This document shows positions 35,690-45,637 of a DNA stretch of 64,000 bases, in pieces (positions within the stretch are counted from its first letter, which is position 1; the number at the start of each line of letters is the position of its first letter). Below the pieces are notes generated by a model. It was not told where the DNA came from and made no database searches. It worked only from the letters and a program-made list of their open reading frames with translations. Source of the DNA: Hyphomonas sp. L-53-1-40. GTDB taxonomy: Bacteria > Pseudomonadota > Alphaproteobacteria > Caulobacterales > Hyphomonadaceae. The stretch is from NCBI RefSeq assembly GCF_000682775.1, contig NZ_AWFI01000018.1:1-64000 (forward strand), read 5' to 3'. Position numbers and translations under genes: made by a program.

Positions 35690-36400
35690 ATGACCAGGCT
35701 ATTGACTTCACCTCTTGCTCTGGCCGCGGCGCTCGGCGCCCTGACCGTGACGGGCTGTTCCAGCGCGGCACCGACTGCCGTGCCGGCATCATATCTTCAG
35801 GGTACGCCGCTTGATCGCAATCCAATTACTGTTGCAAAACGCACTGAATTTCTTGAGATCGACATTCACCCAGAGGCCAGCCAGCTGAGCCTGAGTGACA
35901 AAGCTCGCATCCAGAACTTTGTGGCCAGTTACCGATCGGTTGGCCACGGCCCGCTGATCATGTCGCTGCCGGAATCGTCATCCAATCCCCAGCTCGCGGT
36001 ATCCGCCGTTGCTGAAGCCCGCGAAATCGCGTGGGAAAATGGCGTGGAGTACGAAGAGATCTCGGGCAGCAGCCATGGTGCAGAATCGACTGTGTCGGAA
36101 CCGATGATCCTTGCTTATCAGGCCTATGATGCGATTGCGCCGGATTGCCCGTCGCTCGCCTCCCTGAACATGGCAGACATTTCATCCAACAATGAGTTGC
36201 CTACTCTTGGCTGCTCAATCCGAACCAATCTTGCGGCAATGATATCGGATCCCGGCGACTTGCTGGGCCAGCGCGCTTTGGATGAGGGCGATCCCGTACG
36301 CCGAAGCACAATCCTTGGAAAGTTCCGCGAGGGCGAGTCAACCGGCGCCGAGCGGAGCGATGCCGAGTCAGGTTCTGTGTCGACTGCGGTCGGCAACTAG
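35690..36400 (+). CDS. cpaD: Pilus assembly lipoprotein CpaD
   Basis: A 236-residue lipoprotein: the signal peptide ends in a lipobox LTVTGC (Cys22), and the rest fits the CpaD family (lipoprotein linked to the Tad secretin), including a repeat-like VAEAREIAWENGVEYEEI segment and the late GCSIRTNLAAMISDPGDLLGQR motif. It lies between cpaC and cpaE, ten bases after cpaC. The start at 35690 follows CCAGG. Confidence 0.88.
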   Translation: MTRLLTSPLALAAALGALTVTGCSSAAPTAVPASYLQGTPLDRNPITVAKRTEFLEIDIHPEASQLSLSDKARIQNFVASYRSVGHGPLIMSLPESSSNPQLAVSAVAEAREIAWENGVEYEEISGSSHGAESTVSEPMILAYQAYDAIAPDCPSLASLNMADISSNNELPTLGCSIRTNLAAMISDPGDLLGQRALDEGDPVRRSTILGKFREGESTGAERSDAESGSVSTAVGN

Positions 36401-36426
36401 TGGGGACGAGAAGGACTTAGTAGATA

Positions 36427-37815
36427 ATGTCAAACGAAAACGCATTGTTCGACGACGATTTCGAGGACGTCTTTTCCGAAGATTCGATGTCCGACCACAC
36501 ACCGTCTGATATCGACCTCGATGAGGTTGACGACAGCGTGGACCAGGCTGTGGCCGAAGGCGCGCCCATGGGCCTGATTGCAGACAATGATACGCATGGC
36601 CTGGGGCATTCAGAGCCAAGCGGTGGCGACGTCATGTTGCCAGCCATATCCATCAAACTGTTCTATGAACGTGAAGAGACACGCGGCCTGCTGGAAGTCA
36701 GCGCGCAAGATCGGCGTATGGGGCGGGCTACGGTCGAATGCATCCCCGGCGGCATTCCCGCCGCAATCGCGTATATGAGTGAGAATCCGACTCCCAATCT
36801 GCTGATGATTGAATCGTCGGAATCGGCTGGTCAGGTTGTTCGTGAAATCGATGCGCTTGCTGAGCATTGTGACGAGACTGTCAAAGTCATGGTGATCGGC
36901 GCCGTCAACGATATCATGCTGTATCGACAGCTGATTGCCCGCGGCGTCAGTGAGTATCTGGTGCCGCCGTTCCAGCCCTTGCAGATCATCCGTTCAATCG
37001 GTGAGTTGTTCGTCAACCCTGACTCGCCATTCGTCGGGAAGCAGATCTCTGTTGTGGGTGCAAAGGGCGGAGTAGGGGCCTCGACAATCGCGCACAATTT
37101 GTCTTGGGCGCTTGCTGAAAACGTCAAGGTCAATACCACGCTCGTGGACCTGGACCTTTCCTTCGGAACGACGGCTCTGGACTTCAATCAGGAAACGCCT
37201 CAGACAGTGGCTGATGCGCTGCTCGCACCGGAGCGCGCCGACGAATCCGTTATTGAACGTTTGCTGGCCAAGCCGACAGACCGACTGTCCTTGTTTACAG
37301 CGCCCGCCACGATCAACCAGATCATGGATATTCCGGACGAAGCCTACACGACTGTGATCGAGGGTGTACGGCGCAATGTGCCCTATCTGGTGCTTGACTT
37401 GCCACACATGTGGTCAAGCTGGATGCTCAGCACATTGATTGGATCCGATGAAGTAATTGTAGTCTGTCAGCCAGATCTTGCATCGCTTCGGAATGGCAAA
37501 AACATGATTGACCAGCTCAAGGCGAAGCGGCCGAACGACCACCCACCGCGCCTCGTCCTGAATATGAGCGGAGTGCCAAAGCGACCGGAAATCCCGGTCA
37601 AGGATTTTGCGGCCGCTATTGGTGTAGAGCCAGATGTTATCCTGCCTTTCGATCCTGAACTTTTCGGTACGGCAGCGAATAACGGTCAGATGATCTCTGA
37701 AACGGATCCGGCGTCCAAGTCGGCGCAGGCCATCGACCATCTGGCGTCTACGCTGACAGGACGGGCGGTGGTGCTCCAAGAGAAGTCGTTCCTTAAGAAA
37801 TTGCTGGGAAAGTGA
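36427..37815 (+). CDS. cpaE: CpaE: receiver-like/ParA-type ATPase for Flp pilus localisation
   Basis: A 462-residue protein. An acidic N-terminus (~1-65) is followed by a response-regulator-like domain (~72-195, NLLMIESSESAG...) and a MinD/ParA-like ATPase with a deviant Walker A, GAKGGVGAST (211-220), and DLDLSFGTTALDF. In Caulobacter, CpaE positions pilus assembly at a cell pole. Whether the receiver-like domain is phosphorylated is doubtful. It is a cytoplasmic member of the cpa run. Confidence 0.92.
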   Translation: MSNENALFDDDFEDVFSEDSMSDHTPSDIDLDEVDDSVDQAVAEGAPMGLIADNDTHGLGHSEPSGGDVMLPAISIKLFYEREETRGLLEVSAQDRRMGRATVECIPGGIPAAIAYMSENPTPNLLMIESSESAGQVVREIDALAEHCDETVKVMVIGAVNDIMLYRQLIARGVSEYLVPPFQPLQIIRSIGELFVNPDSPFVGKQISVVGAKGGVGASTIAHNLSWALAENVKVNTTLVDLDLSFGTTALDFNQETPQTVADALLAPERADESVIERLLAKPTDRLSLFTAPATINQIMDIPDEAYTTVIEGVRRNVPYLVLDLPHMWSSWMLSTLIGSDEVIVVCQPDLASLRNGKNMIDQLKAKRPNDHPPRLVLNMSGVPKRPEIPVKDFAAAIGVEPDVILPFDPELFGTAANNGQMISETDPASKSAQAIDHLASTLTGRAVVLQEKSFLKKLLGK

Positions 37816-37834
37816 CCCCTAGGGGGAATTTCAT

Positions 37835-39349
37835 ATGGCCTTTGGAAAACGACCTGCCTCAAGCGCGCAACTGACAGCACCAGCGCCAGCCCCAAAGCCG
37901 GCCCCGATCGCTGAAGCGAAGCCGAAGCCGGCGCCGACGCCAAAAAAGCCACCTGTGCCCGACCCGGTGCCCGTAAAGGGTGCGCCGAAATCTCCATCGG
38001 CGGGTGGTTCCAAGCCCGTACGCGTGCAGACGCCGGAAGCCAAGCCGGAACCTGTTCGCAAGGTGAACCAGCAGTCTGACCAGTATTATGCGACGAAGAT
38101 GACCATCTTCAACGCGCTGATCGACACGATTGACTTGTCGCAACTCGCTCAGCTGGATGCCGAAAGCGCGCGCGAAGAGATTCGCGATATCGTCGTGGAA
38201 ATTATCAGCATCAAGAATGTTGTGATGTCAATTTCCGAGCAGGAACAATTGCTCGACGACATTTGTAATGATGTTCTGGGATACGGCCCGTTGGAGCCAT
38301 TGCTGGCCCGCGATGATATCGCCGATATCATGGTGAACGGTGCCGATACGACCTATATCGAGGTCAACGGCAAGATTGAGCGGACCAATATCCGGTTTCG
38401 TGACAATGCTCAGCTGATGAATATCTGCCAGCGCATTGTGAGCCAGGTCGGCCGCCGCGTAGATGACTCGTCCCCGATCTGTGACGCCCGCCTTCTGGAC
38501 GGCTCGCGTGTGAACGTGATTGCCCCGCCATTGGCGATTGATGGACCAACGCTCACAATTCGTAAGTTCAAAAAGGATAAGTTGCGCCTGCAGGACCTTG
38601 TGAACTTCGGGTCTATTTCAGAGCCAGGCGCAGAACTTCTGCGTATCATCGGACATTCGCGCTGTAACATCCTGATCTCGGGCGGTACCGGTTCCGGGAA
38701 GACAACGCTGTTGAACTGTCTGACCGGTTTCATCGATCCGACCGAGCGCGTGATTACATGCGAAGACTCGGCGGAACTTCAGTTGCAGCAGCCGCATGTG
38801 GTACGCCTCGAGACCCGTCCGCCCAATATTGAAGGCTCCGGCGAGATCACGATGCGCGAACTGGTCAAGAACTGTCTGCGTATGCGTCCTGAGCGGATCA
38901 TTGTGGGCGAGGTGCGTGGACCCGAAGCCTTCGATCTGTTGCAGGCCATGAACACCGGCCATGACGGCTCGATGGGTACGCTGCACGCGAACAGCCCGCG
39001 CGAAGCCCTCAGCCGTGTTGAATCCATGATTACGATGGGTGGCTTTTCGCTGCCAGCCAAAACAATCCGTGAAATGATTGTTGGTTCAATCGACGTGGTC
39101 GTTCAGGCATCTCGCCTGCGGGACGGCTCACGTCGTATCATGAACATTACCGAAGTCATGGGTCTGGAAGGTGAGACGATCGTACTTCAGGATGTCCTGA
39201 AATACGAGATCGATGGCGAAGACGCAGACGGTAAGGTGCTCGGCACGCATAGAGGCACAGGCGTTGGCCGCCCGCGCTTCTGGGAGCGTGCGTCCTATTA
39301 CAATATGGAGCGTGACCTCGCCACAGCGCTCGATGCATTGGGGTCCTGA
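37835..39349 (+). CDS. cpaF: Pilus assembly/retraction ATPase CpaF (TadA)
   Basis: A 504-residue type II/IV secretion ATPase. After an unusual Pro/Ala/Lys-rich linker at ~14-77 comes the N-terminal domain (EQLLDDICNDVLGYGPLEPLL) and the ATPase with Walker A GGTGSGKT (283-290), an Asp box (ITCEDSAELQLQQPHVVRLETRPPN), Walker B region RPERIIVGEVRG and the His box GHDGSMGTLHANSPREAL. It powers both extension and retraction in Tad systems. Confidence 0.95.
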   Translation: MAFGKRPASSAQLTAPAPAPKPAPIAEAKPKPAPTPKKPPVPDPVPVKGAPKSPSAGGSKPVRVQTPEAKPEPVRKVNQQSDQYYATKMTIFNALIDTIDLSQLAQLDAESAREEIRDIVVEIISIKNVVMSISEQEQLLDDICNDVLGYGPLEPLLARDDIADIMVNGADTTYIEVNGKIERTNIRFRDNAQLMNICQRIVSQVGRRVDDSSPICDARLLDGSRVNVIAPPLAIDGPTLTIRKFKKDKLRLQDLVNFGSISEPGAELLRIIGHSRCNILISGGTGSGKTTLLNCLTGFIDPTERVITCEDSAELQLQQPHVVRLETRPPNIEGSGEITMRELVKNCLRMRPERIIVGEVRGPEAFDLLQAMNTGHDGSMGTLHANSPREALSRVESMITMGGFSLPAKTIREMIVGSIDVVVQASRLRDGSRRIMNITEVMGLEGETIVLQDVLKYEIDGEDADGKVLGTHRGTGVGRPRFWERASYYNMERDLATALDALGS

Positions 39350-39352
39350 CGC

Positions 39353-40381
39353 ATGGACGCAAACATGTTGATCTACGTCATCGGCGGGCTCGCTTTTCTG
39401 ACAATTGCTGGTCTTGGCATCGCCTTGACCGGTGACAAATCCGACGCCGCGCGCAAGCGGGCCAAGGCGATTGGCACGGGTGGGTCCGGCGCGAGCAAGC
39501 GCGACAAGGCAATGGACGAAAATGCGAAGCGTCGTCAGAAAACCCAGGAAATGCTGGATACGATGCGCAAGCAGGACAAGGAGCGTCGCAAGTCCATTCG
39601 TCCACAGAATCTCAGCTCTCGCCTGACGCAGGCAGGGCTGGATGTGCCTGTCTCCGCCTTCTGGATTTTCTCACTTGTGCTCGGCATGGCGCTCGGCGGC
39701 ACAGTCTATATTCTCGGCTTCGACGGGCTCGTGATCAGTGGCATCTCGTTCAAGAGTCGGCCAGCGCTGGTCGGAGGCGCCTTCTTCTTCGGGGCCGTCG
39801 GCTTGCCACGGATCCTGCTCGGTATGGCTACCAATGGGCGCAACAAGAAGATGATCAACCAGTTTGCCGATGCGCTGGACATCATTGTGCGGGGTGTGAA
39901 ATCCGGTCTGCCGCTGAACGAGTGCGTTCGGATCATTTCCAAGGAGTCACCTGAGCCGCTGCGATCGGAGTTCGCCATATTGACTGACAACCTGTCCATG
40001 GGGGCAGGGCTGGAGCGGTCATTGAACAATTTCTACAAGCGCGTGCCGCTTCAGGAAGTAAACTTTTTCATGATCGTCCTGATGATCCAGTCAAAGGCCG
40101 GGGGCAACCTGTCGGAGGCCCTGGGCAACCTGTCGAGCGTCATTCGTGCTCGCAAGATGATGCGCGAGAAGGTCAAGGCCATGTCGTCTGAAGCCAAGGC
40201 GTCAGCGATGATCATTGGGGCCTTGCCTTTTGTCGTGGGCTCTCTCGTCTACATGACGACACCCGCGTACATCATGCAATTGTTCACGACGGATACGGGT
40301 CATCTGTTTCTAACCATCGGTGTGGTGATGATGTCCATGGGCATTCTGGTCATGCGCAAGATGATCAATTTCGATTTGTAA
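39353..40381 (+). CDS. tadB: Tad inner-membrane platform protein TadB
   Basis: A 342-residue membrane protein with the T2SS/GspF-like domain at ~150-320 (DALDIIVRGVKSGLPLNECVRII; FMIVLMIQSKAGGNLSEALGNLS). A hydrophobic N-terminus is followed by a basic cytoplasmic stretch (~30-85). TadB and TadC form the inner-membrane core on which CpaF acts. It starts three bases after cpaF. Confidence 0.92.
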   Translation: MDANMLIYVIGGLAFLTIAGLGIALTGDKSDAARKRAKAIGTGGSGASKRDKAMDENAKRRQKTQEMLDTMRKQDKERRKSIRPQNLSSRLTQAGLDVPVSAFWIFSLVLGMALGGTVYILGFDGLVISGISFKSRPALVGGAFFFGAVGLPRILLGMATNGRNKKMINQFADALDIIVRGVKSGLPLNECVRIISKESPEPLRSEFAILTDNLSMGAGLERSLNNFYKRVPLQEVNFFMIVLMIQSKAGGNLSEALGNLSSVIRARKMMREKVKAMSSEAKASAMIIGALPFVVGSLVYMTTPAYIMQLFTTDTGHLFLTIGVVMMSMGILVMRKMINFDL

Positions 40382-40390
40382 GGGACAGAT

Positions 40391-41410
40391 ATGACGGACA
40401 TTCTTGTATCACTGGCCAAGCCTGACGCGATCGCAGCCCTGCTGATCGCGCTCGCTGTCTTTGGTACGGTCATATCCGTTTTGCTCCCCTACCTGCAAAC
40501 CGACAAGCTTGAGACGCGCCTGAAGGCGGTTACTGATCAACGGGAAAAACTGCGCAAGCAGAGCCGCGCAGCTCTGGACAATCCCAAAGGTCTTCGTCGA
40601 AAGGACGATTCTGTTGTCGGAAACATTTCGTCGAAACTGAACCTTGCGACGGCGCTGGAAGATCCCAACATCGTCAACAATCTTGCCAAAGCGGGCCTTC
40701 GCGGCCCTGGGCCATTGTCGGCATTCTACTTTGCACGGATGACCATGCCGTTTGTCGGCGCGCTGCTGATGTTCTTCTACATCTTTTTCGTGAACGATCA
40801 TGGCTTTGCGCCAGTTCTGAAATATGGCTCATTGCTGTTTGGCGCAGCGGCCGGTTTCTACGCGCCCAACATCTATATTTCCAATGTCGCTCAGAAGCGT
40901 CAGCAATCCATCATGCGGGCATTTCCGGATGCGCTCGATATGCTGTTGATCTGCGTTGAAGCGGGCATGTCCATCGAACTCGGATTTTCCAAGGTCAGTC
41001 AGGAAGTCGGCTCAGCCTCTTCTGAACTTGCTGAGGAGTTTGGCCTGACGGTTGCGGAGCTATCCTATCTGCCGGAACGTCGCCAAGCCTATGAAAATCT
41101 TGCCAAGCGAACCGGCAATGAAGGGATCAAGGCTGTCTGTATGGCGTTGGGGCAGGCCGAACGCTACGGTACGCCGCTCGGCGATGCGCTCCGTGTGATG
41201 GCGAAGGAAAATCGGGACATGCGCATGGCGCAGGCGGAAAAGAAGGCAGCAGCCCTTCCCGCTCAGCTGACCGTGCCAATGATCCTGTTCTTCCTGCCCG
41301 TGCTTTTCCTCGTAGTGCTTGGCCCGGCCTATATCGGCTTCAAGGCATCGCAAGCCAGCGACGAGGCGTCCGTGCCATCGATCGAGCAGGCGGATACGAA
41401 CTGGGGCTGA
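40391..41410 (+). CDS. tadC: Tad inner-membrane platform protein TadC
   Basis: A 339-residue paralogue of TadB with one GspF-like domain (FPDALDMLLICVEAGMSIELGFSKVSQE; GQAERYGTPLGDALRVMAKENRD) and a C-terminal pair of membrane segments. It is the last gene of the plus-strand pilus run; a terminator hairpin follows. Confidence 0.92.
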   Translation: MTDILVSLAKPDAIAALLIALAVFGTVISVLLPYLQTDKLETRLKAVTDQREKLRKQSRAALDNPKGLRRKDDSVVGNISSKLNLATALEDPNIVNNLAKAGLRGPGPLSAFYFARMTMPFVGALLMFFYIFFVNDHGFAPVLKYGSLLFGAAAGFYAPNIYISNVAQKRQQSIMRAFPDALDMLLICVEAGMSIELGFSKVSQEVGSASSELAEEFGLTVAELSYLPERRQAYENLAKRTGNEGIKAVCMALGQAERYGTPLGDALRVMAKENRDMRMAQAEKKAAALPAQLTVPMILFFLPVLFLVVLGPAYIGFKASQASDEASVPSIEQADTNWG

Positions 41411-41431
41411 GTCCGGGTGACTTCAGTGAAG

Positions 41432-41463
41432 CGCGCTCGCTGGCTTGTCCGGCGAGCGCGTTT
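41432..41463. terminator. Terminator between tadC and the convergent TPR gene
   Basis: CGCGCTCGC (41432-41440) pairs perfectly with GCGAGCGCG (41452-41460) and is followed by TTT. It may serve tadC. Confidence 0.65.
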
Positions 41464-41485
41464 CGTTTCTGAAGGAATGGTTTCG

Positions 41486-42457
41486 TCAGCCAGGCGTCCT
41501 GCGCAACCGCAGACCGGTTGCGGCCGGAGCAGGGGCACTGTCGTCACTCTCTGCTTCGGACGATGGGCCTGCCAAGGCGAGGGTCTCTGATTTGACGGGT
41601 TTGGTGACGCTGGCCTTTGGTTGGGTCGTCTTTGCAGGAGCAGGAGGCTCCACGGCCTCGGGCTCGTCTTGCAGGGCATCCCATGACCGGACGGGCTGAA
41701 CCATTTCCTGTAGCAGGGCGGTATTCTTCTTTACGATGCTCTCGGGCGCATAGCGGCTGCTGACCTCAGCCATTTCCTCGTACCGGCCTTGCAGGCCCAG
41801 TACCAGGGCGAGGTTTTCGGTCACGCGCAAATCAGCATCGGGCTGGTCGGCGGCCAGTCTCAGTTTCGCCTCGGCGCCCGGCAAGTCTCCGGCGAGTGCC
41901 AGAGACAGGCCGTAGTTCGCGAGTGTCACAGTGCGAGTCGGTTCCAATGCCAGCGCCTTGTCATAGGCGGCCTGCGCCATGCCGTGGCGTTCCATCTTGT
42001 CCAGCGTGATGCCGAAGGCTGACCATGTGTCGGGGCGTTGAGGTGCTACAATGGCGGCTTTTTCAAAGGCACGCGCGGCGCCGTTCAGGTTGCCCTCGGC
42101 GGAAAATACCTTGCCGAGTGCCATCAGCAGATCCGGATTTTCCGGATGCATGACCAGGGTCTGAGAAAGGACTTCGATCGCGCGCTCATTCGAGCCGATG
42201 CCGCGTAGCGCAGAGACGAACGTCATCGCGACGTCCAGATTCTTGGGATCCTTGGTGTGCTCATTGGCCCAGAAATTGGCCTTGGTCAGCGGATCTGAAT
42301 TGTTTGCCGCTTCAATCTCTTCCGGGGTGGCGGGTTTCATCGCATCTTCAATTGCGCGGGCCATCTCTGCCTGGGCCTCTGCTTCAGGGTCTGGGGCAGA
42401 TGCGCAGGCACCCAGCGCGAGGATCAGCGCAGTCAGTGACGTTTTGGCTCTGGACAT
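41486..42457 (-). CDS. TPR lipoprotein, TadD-like
   Basis: A 323-residue lipoprotein: signal peptide MSRAKTSLTALILALGAC (lipobox LGAC), then tetratricopeptide repeats from ~75 to ~220 (PENPDLLMALGKVFSAEGNLNGAARAFEKAAIVAP is one), and a Pro/Ala/Lys-rich tail. TadD lipoproteins with TPRs belong to Tad pilus loci; position next to tadC in convergent orientation supports the call. ATG 42457 has GGAG eight bases upstream. Confidence 0.75.
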   Translation of the reverse strand: MSRAKTSLTALILALGACASAPDPEAEAQAEMARAIEDAMKPATPEEIEAANNSDPLTKANFWANEHTKDPKNLDVAMTFVSALRGIGSNERAIEVLSQTLVMHPENPDLLMALGKVFSAEGNLNGAARAFEKAAIVAPQRPDTWSAFGITLDKMERHGMAQAAYDKALALEPTRTVTLANYGLSLALAGDLPGAEAKLRLAADQPDADLRVTENLALVLGLQGRYEEMAEVSSRYAPESIVKKNTALLQEMVQPVRSWDALQDEPEAVEPPAPAKTTQPKASVTKPVKSETLALAGPSSEAESDDSAPAPAATGLRLRRTPG

Positions 42458-42576
42458 GAGCAGGCTCCGGGTTTGTATCTGAGACACTGCCAGCGAGTCT
42501 GGACTGAATGGCGTCAAGGATCAGTTAACGCCTCAGCAGATTCCATTAACTCTTCCCCGTGAAAGGGCTGAATTCC

Positions 42577-43938
42577 ATGCACAAGAGCTTCACCGCCGAC
42601 CCGAGGGGCGCCGTTGACGTCTTCCTTTACACTTCCAAAGCCTTCAAATCATTGGAGAACGATCCGTTCCCGTCCGCGCGAGCCATCGCTGAAGGGCAGG
42701 CTTTTACAGGCGCAACAGGACAAATCGTACTGGTGCCGGGGGAGGCAGGCGGTCTTGCCCGGGTGTTGTATGGATTGGGCAAGGGCAAGGATGCGCTGGC
42801 CGTGGCTGGCCTATCGGCGAAACTGCCCAAAGGATCGTACCGCATTGTTGAAGCGGGCGGCATGGCCTTCAGATCGGTTGCGGCAGGTTGGGCAGACGGT
42901 GCGTACCGTTTCGACCGTTACCTCAAAGACAAGGCGACGCCGCCTCAGCTGGTGATTCCGGCAGACGAAGATGCCGACGCGCTGAGCCGCGAGGCGGATG
43001 CCTGCGCGCTCCTGCGCGATCTCGTCAACACGCCTGCCGCCGATATGGGCCCGCAGGACATTCAGGCCACGATTTCAAACCTTGCAGAACGTTTCGGCGC
43101 GAAACTCACCACAATTGTCGGGGATGCACTTCTGGAGGCGAACTATCCAATGGTGCATGCGGTTGGCCGGGCCGCGACGTTCGAGCCACGCTTCATGGAG
43201 CTGGAATGGGGCGACCCGTCCCATCCAGGCCTTGCCCTTGTGGGGAAGGGGGTGACATTCGACTCCGGTGGGCTGGATCTAAAGCCGGGTTCGGGCATGC
43301 GGATCATGAAGAAGGATATGGGTGGCTCGGCGCACGTGATTGCGCTGTCGCAACTGATCATGAGCGCGAATTTGCCGGTTCATTTGAAGCTCTACGTGCC
43401 TTCGGTCGAAAATGCCGTGGCAGGCAATTCGTTCCGACCGGGCGATGTGCTGTCCAGTCGCAAGGGCCTGACGGTTGAGATCGACAATACAGATGCCGAG
43501 GGGCGTTTGATCCTTGCGGACGCACTTGCGCGAGCCTGTGAGGAAGAGCCTGACCTGCTGATCGATTTCGCAACATTGACGGGCGCCGCGCGCGTGGCGC
43601 TGGGGCCGGATCTTGCACCTTTCTACACCGATGACGAGGACATGGCGGACGCAATGGAAGCGGGTGCCAAGGCATCCGGCGACCCGGTTTGGCGCATGCC
43701 GCTCTGGGACCCTTATCTCGCGGATCTGAAGAGCCCGATTGCCGACCTCGTCAATTCGGGCGGGCGATTTGCCGGGTCCATTACGGCGGGCCTGTTCCTG
43801 AAGGAGTTTGTCGACGCCAAAAGCTGGATGCACTTCGATGTCTGGGCCTGGCGGCTCAGCAAGTATGGTCGTCCAGAAGGGGGCGCGCCTTGCGGCCTGC
43901 GGGCGGTTTGGCAGATGCTCCAGACGCGGTACAGTTAG
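42577..43938 (+). CDS. M17 leucyl aminopeptidase family protein
   Basis: A 453-residue zinc/manganese aminopeptidase. The C-terminal catalytic domain carries VGKGVTFDSGGLDLKP (metal and lysine ligands), MKKDMGGSAHV and NTDAEGRLILADAL, the M17 signature. It releases N-terminal amino acids from peptides. It is shorter at the N-terminus than E. coli PepA, like other alphaproteobacterial paralogues. ATG 42577 is preceded by AAAGGG; a GTG at 42559 has no ribosome site. Confidence 0.92.
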   Translation: MHKSFTADPRGAVDVFLYTSKAFKSLENDPFPSARAIAEGQAFTGATGQIVLVPGEAGGLARVLYGLGKGKDALAVAGLSAKLPKGSYRIVEAGGMAFRSVAAGWADGAYRFDRYLKDKATPPQLVIPADEDADALSREADACALLRDLVNTPAADMGPQDIQATISNLAERFGAKLTTIVGDALLEANYPMVHAVGRAATFEPRFMELEWGDPSHPGLALVGKGVTFDSGGLDLKPGSGMRIMKKDMGGSAHVIALSQLIMSANLPVHLKLYVPSVENAVAGNSFRPGDVLSSRKGLTVEIDNTDAEGRLILADALARACEEEPDLLIDFATLTGAARVALGPDLAPFYTDDEDMADAMEAGAKASGDPVWRMPLWDPYLADLKSPIADLVNSGGRFAGSITAGLFLKEFVDAKSWMHFDVWAWRLSKYGRPEGGAPCGLRAVWQMLQTRYS

Positions 43939-43963
43939 GCTTCGCATTTCGAGGAATGAAATC

Positions 43964-44878
43964 ATGTTGCGAACATATTGGCTGGCCCTGACGGCTTTCC
44001 TGCTGCCGGTAAGTGCCTTTGCTCAGAGTTCGGACATGGTTCGTGTACCTGCGCAAGTTGATGAAGCTGCTATCCCGCTTCAAGGCGCATACGCGCCAGA
44101 CGTGGACGGTGGGGAAATCTGGACAGATGTCGGGACCGAAAGATGGGTGCGGAATGTCACTCAGCCGACACTCTTGCCGGTCCTGCCAGATAAAGAAGTC
44201 GCGACAGGCGCGGCGGTCATCGTGGTGCCGGGCGGTGGGTTCCAGTTCGTGTCCATCGACAATGAAGGCTATCCGATTGCGCAATGGTTGGCAGACCGGG
44301 GTATTGCGGCGTTTGTGTTGAAATACCGGGTTATGGAAACGCCGGCGCCGGAAGATGAATTCTCCGTACATATGGACCGTATGTTTGCCCCAACTCCTGA
44401 TACGGTGCCAATCGACATTCGCGAAGGACTATCCGTGGCGGTGGTCGATGCACAGGCCGCGTTGGAACTCGTCGAAGCTCGTAGCGAGGCGTGGGGGATC
44501 GACGCCTCGCGGATCGGTATGCTCGGCTTTTCAGCCGGGGCCATGACAACACTCGGTATCACGTTGAAAGACGGCGACGCGCCGCGTCCGGATTTTATCG
44601 GCTATATTTATGGGCCCATGACGCCGGTCGATATTTCAGGCGAAGTCCCGCCCATGTTCGCGGCGTTGGCGGCCGATGATTCCCTGTTTGGAGATCAGGG
44701 TTTTGGTCTTGTTGAATCCTGGCAGGATAGTGGGGCTCCCGTTGAGCTGCACTATTATGAAAGCGGCGGGCATGGGTTCGGATCGTACAAGCGCGGCGAG
44801 ACGGCCGACGATTGGTTTGATCAGTTCATCAGCTGGATGAAAGCGCAGGGCCTGCTGGACATTCCAGTCGAGGAGTAA
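43964..44878 (+). CDS. Secreted alpha/beta hydrolase (esterase/acetylhydrolase-like)
   Basis: A 304-residue protein with a Sec signal peptide (MLRTYWLALTAFLLPVSAFAQ). The alpha/beta-hydrolase fold shows VVPGGGF (oxyanion-hole region), the nucleophile elbow GFSAGA and the C-terminal GGHGFGSY histidine. It resembles BD-FAE/acetyl-xylan-esterase-like carbohydrate or lipid esterases; the substrate cannot be told. It follows the aminopeptidase by 25 bases with GAGG before its ATG, so the two may be co-transcribed. Confidence 0.85.
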   Translation: MLRTYWLALTAFLLPVSAFAQSSDMVRVPAQVDEAAIPLQGAYAPDVDGGEIWTDVGTERWVRNVTQPTLLPVLPDKEVATGAAVIVVPGGGFQFVSIDNEGYPIAQWLADRGIAAFVLKYRVMETPAPEDEFSVHMDRMFAPTPDTVPIDIREGLSVAVVDAQAALELVEARSEAWGIDASRIGMLGFSAGAMTTLGITLKDGDAPRPDFIGYIYGPMTPVDISGEVPPMFAALAADDSLFGDQGFGLVESWQDSGAPVELHYYESGGHGFGSYKRGETADDWFDQFISWMKAQGLLDIPVEE

Positions 44879-44898
44879 TCCGCACGCTCGCGCTCTTG

Positions 44899-45576
44899 TC
44901 ACTCGATAATTTCAGGGCTCAGCACGCGTACTTTCGACAGGCGAATGGCTTCGCGGACGCGGCCCCGCAGGACGAGCGTATCGATATTTTCCGGGTCGGC
45001 GGCCATTGCGGCGTCGATATCTGCCATGGCGAGATTCAACTGGTCGAGGTTGAGGTGGGCCTCGGCACGCAGCTGGCGAGCGATTCCCATGTTCGGCGCG
45101 AGCGTGATGGCGCGGTCAAGGTCTTCCTTGGCTTCGGCCCAGTCTTCCAGCATCAGATGGGCGCTTGCCCGATCCACGAGCAGATCAGGGATGCCGGGTT
45201 TCAGTTTCAGCGCATTGGTGAAGGTCACGATGGCTGCCTCCGGCGCGCCAGCCTGAAGCCAGGCGTTGCCGGACTGGGTGAGATATTCGGCGCGCTGCTC
45301 GACCGACCCGCCATCGACCGAATTGGCGAGCTGTTCCAAGCGCGCCGCACCTTCATCCGGACGGCCGAGCGCGATCAGCGCCATGGCCGTACACTGGCGC
45401 GCGCCGGGCCGGTTGCCCTGATAGACCCAGGCAAGCCCATCCTCATAGGCTTCCTCGGCATCCACTTCGATCTTGGCGACGCAGGCTTCGAGCCGGTCGG
45501 CTTCGCGCGCCTCAATAGTGGCGCTTGAGGACTGCGTCATCGCCAGTGTCGCGATGGCCAGGGCAAGGATGGACAT
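44899..45576 (-). CDS. Small TPR-repeat protein
   Basis: A 225-residue exported protein: a short hydrophobic N-terminus (MSILALAIATLAMTQSSSA) suggests a signal peptide. Tetratricopeptide repeats follow from ~95 (YLTQSGNAWLQAGAPEAAIVTFTNALKLKP; DRASAHLMLEDWAEAKEDLDRAITLAP; EAHLNLDQLNLAMADIDAAMAADP). TPRs mediate protein contacts; no specific role is evident. It is divergent from the epimerase-like gene next to it. Confidence 0.75.
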   Translation of the reverse strand: MSILALAIATLAMTQSSSATIEAREADRLEACVAKIEVDAEEAYEDGLAWVYQGNRPGARQCTAMALIALGRPDEGAARLEQLANSVDGGSVEQRAEYLTQSGNAWLQAGAPEAAIVTFTNALKLKPGIPDLLVDRASAHLMLEDWAEAKEDLDRAITLAPNMGIARQLRAEAHLNLDQLNLAMADIDAAMAADPENIDTLVLRGRVREAIRLSKVRVLSPEIIE

Positions 45577-45637
45577 GGATCAAGCGCTCCGGAAACTGTA
45601 ACACGGGTCTTAGACCCGACAGGAGCGACCAGCGCAA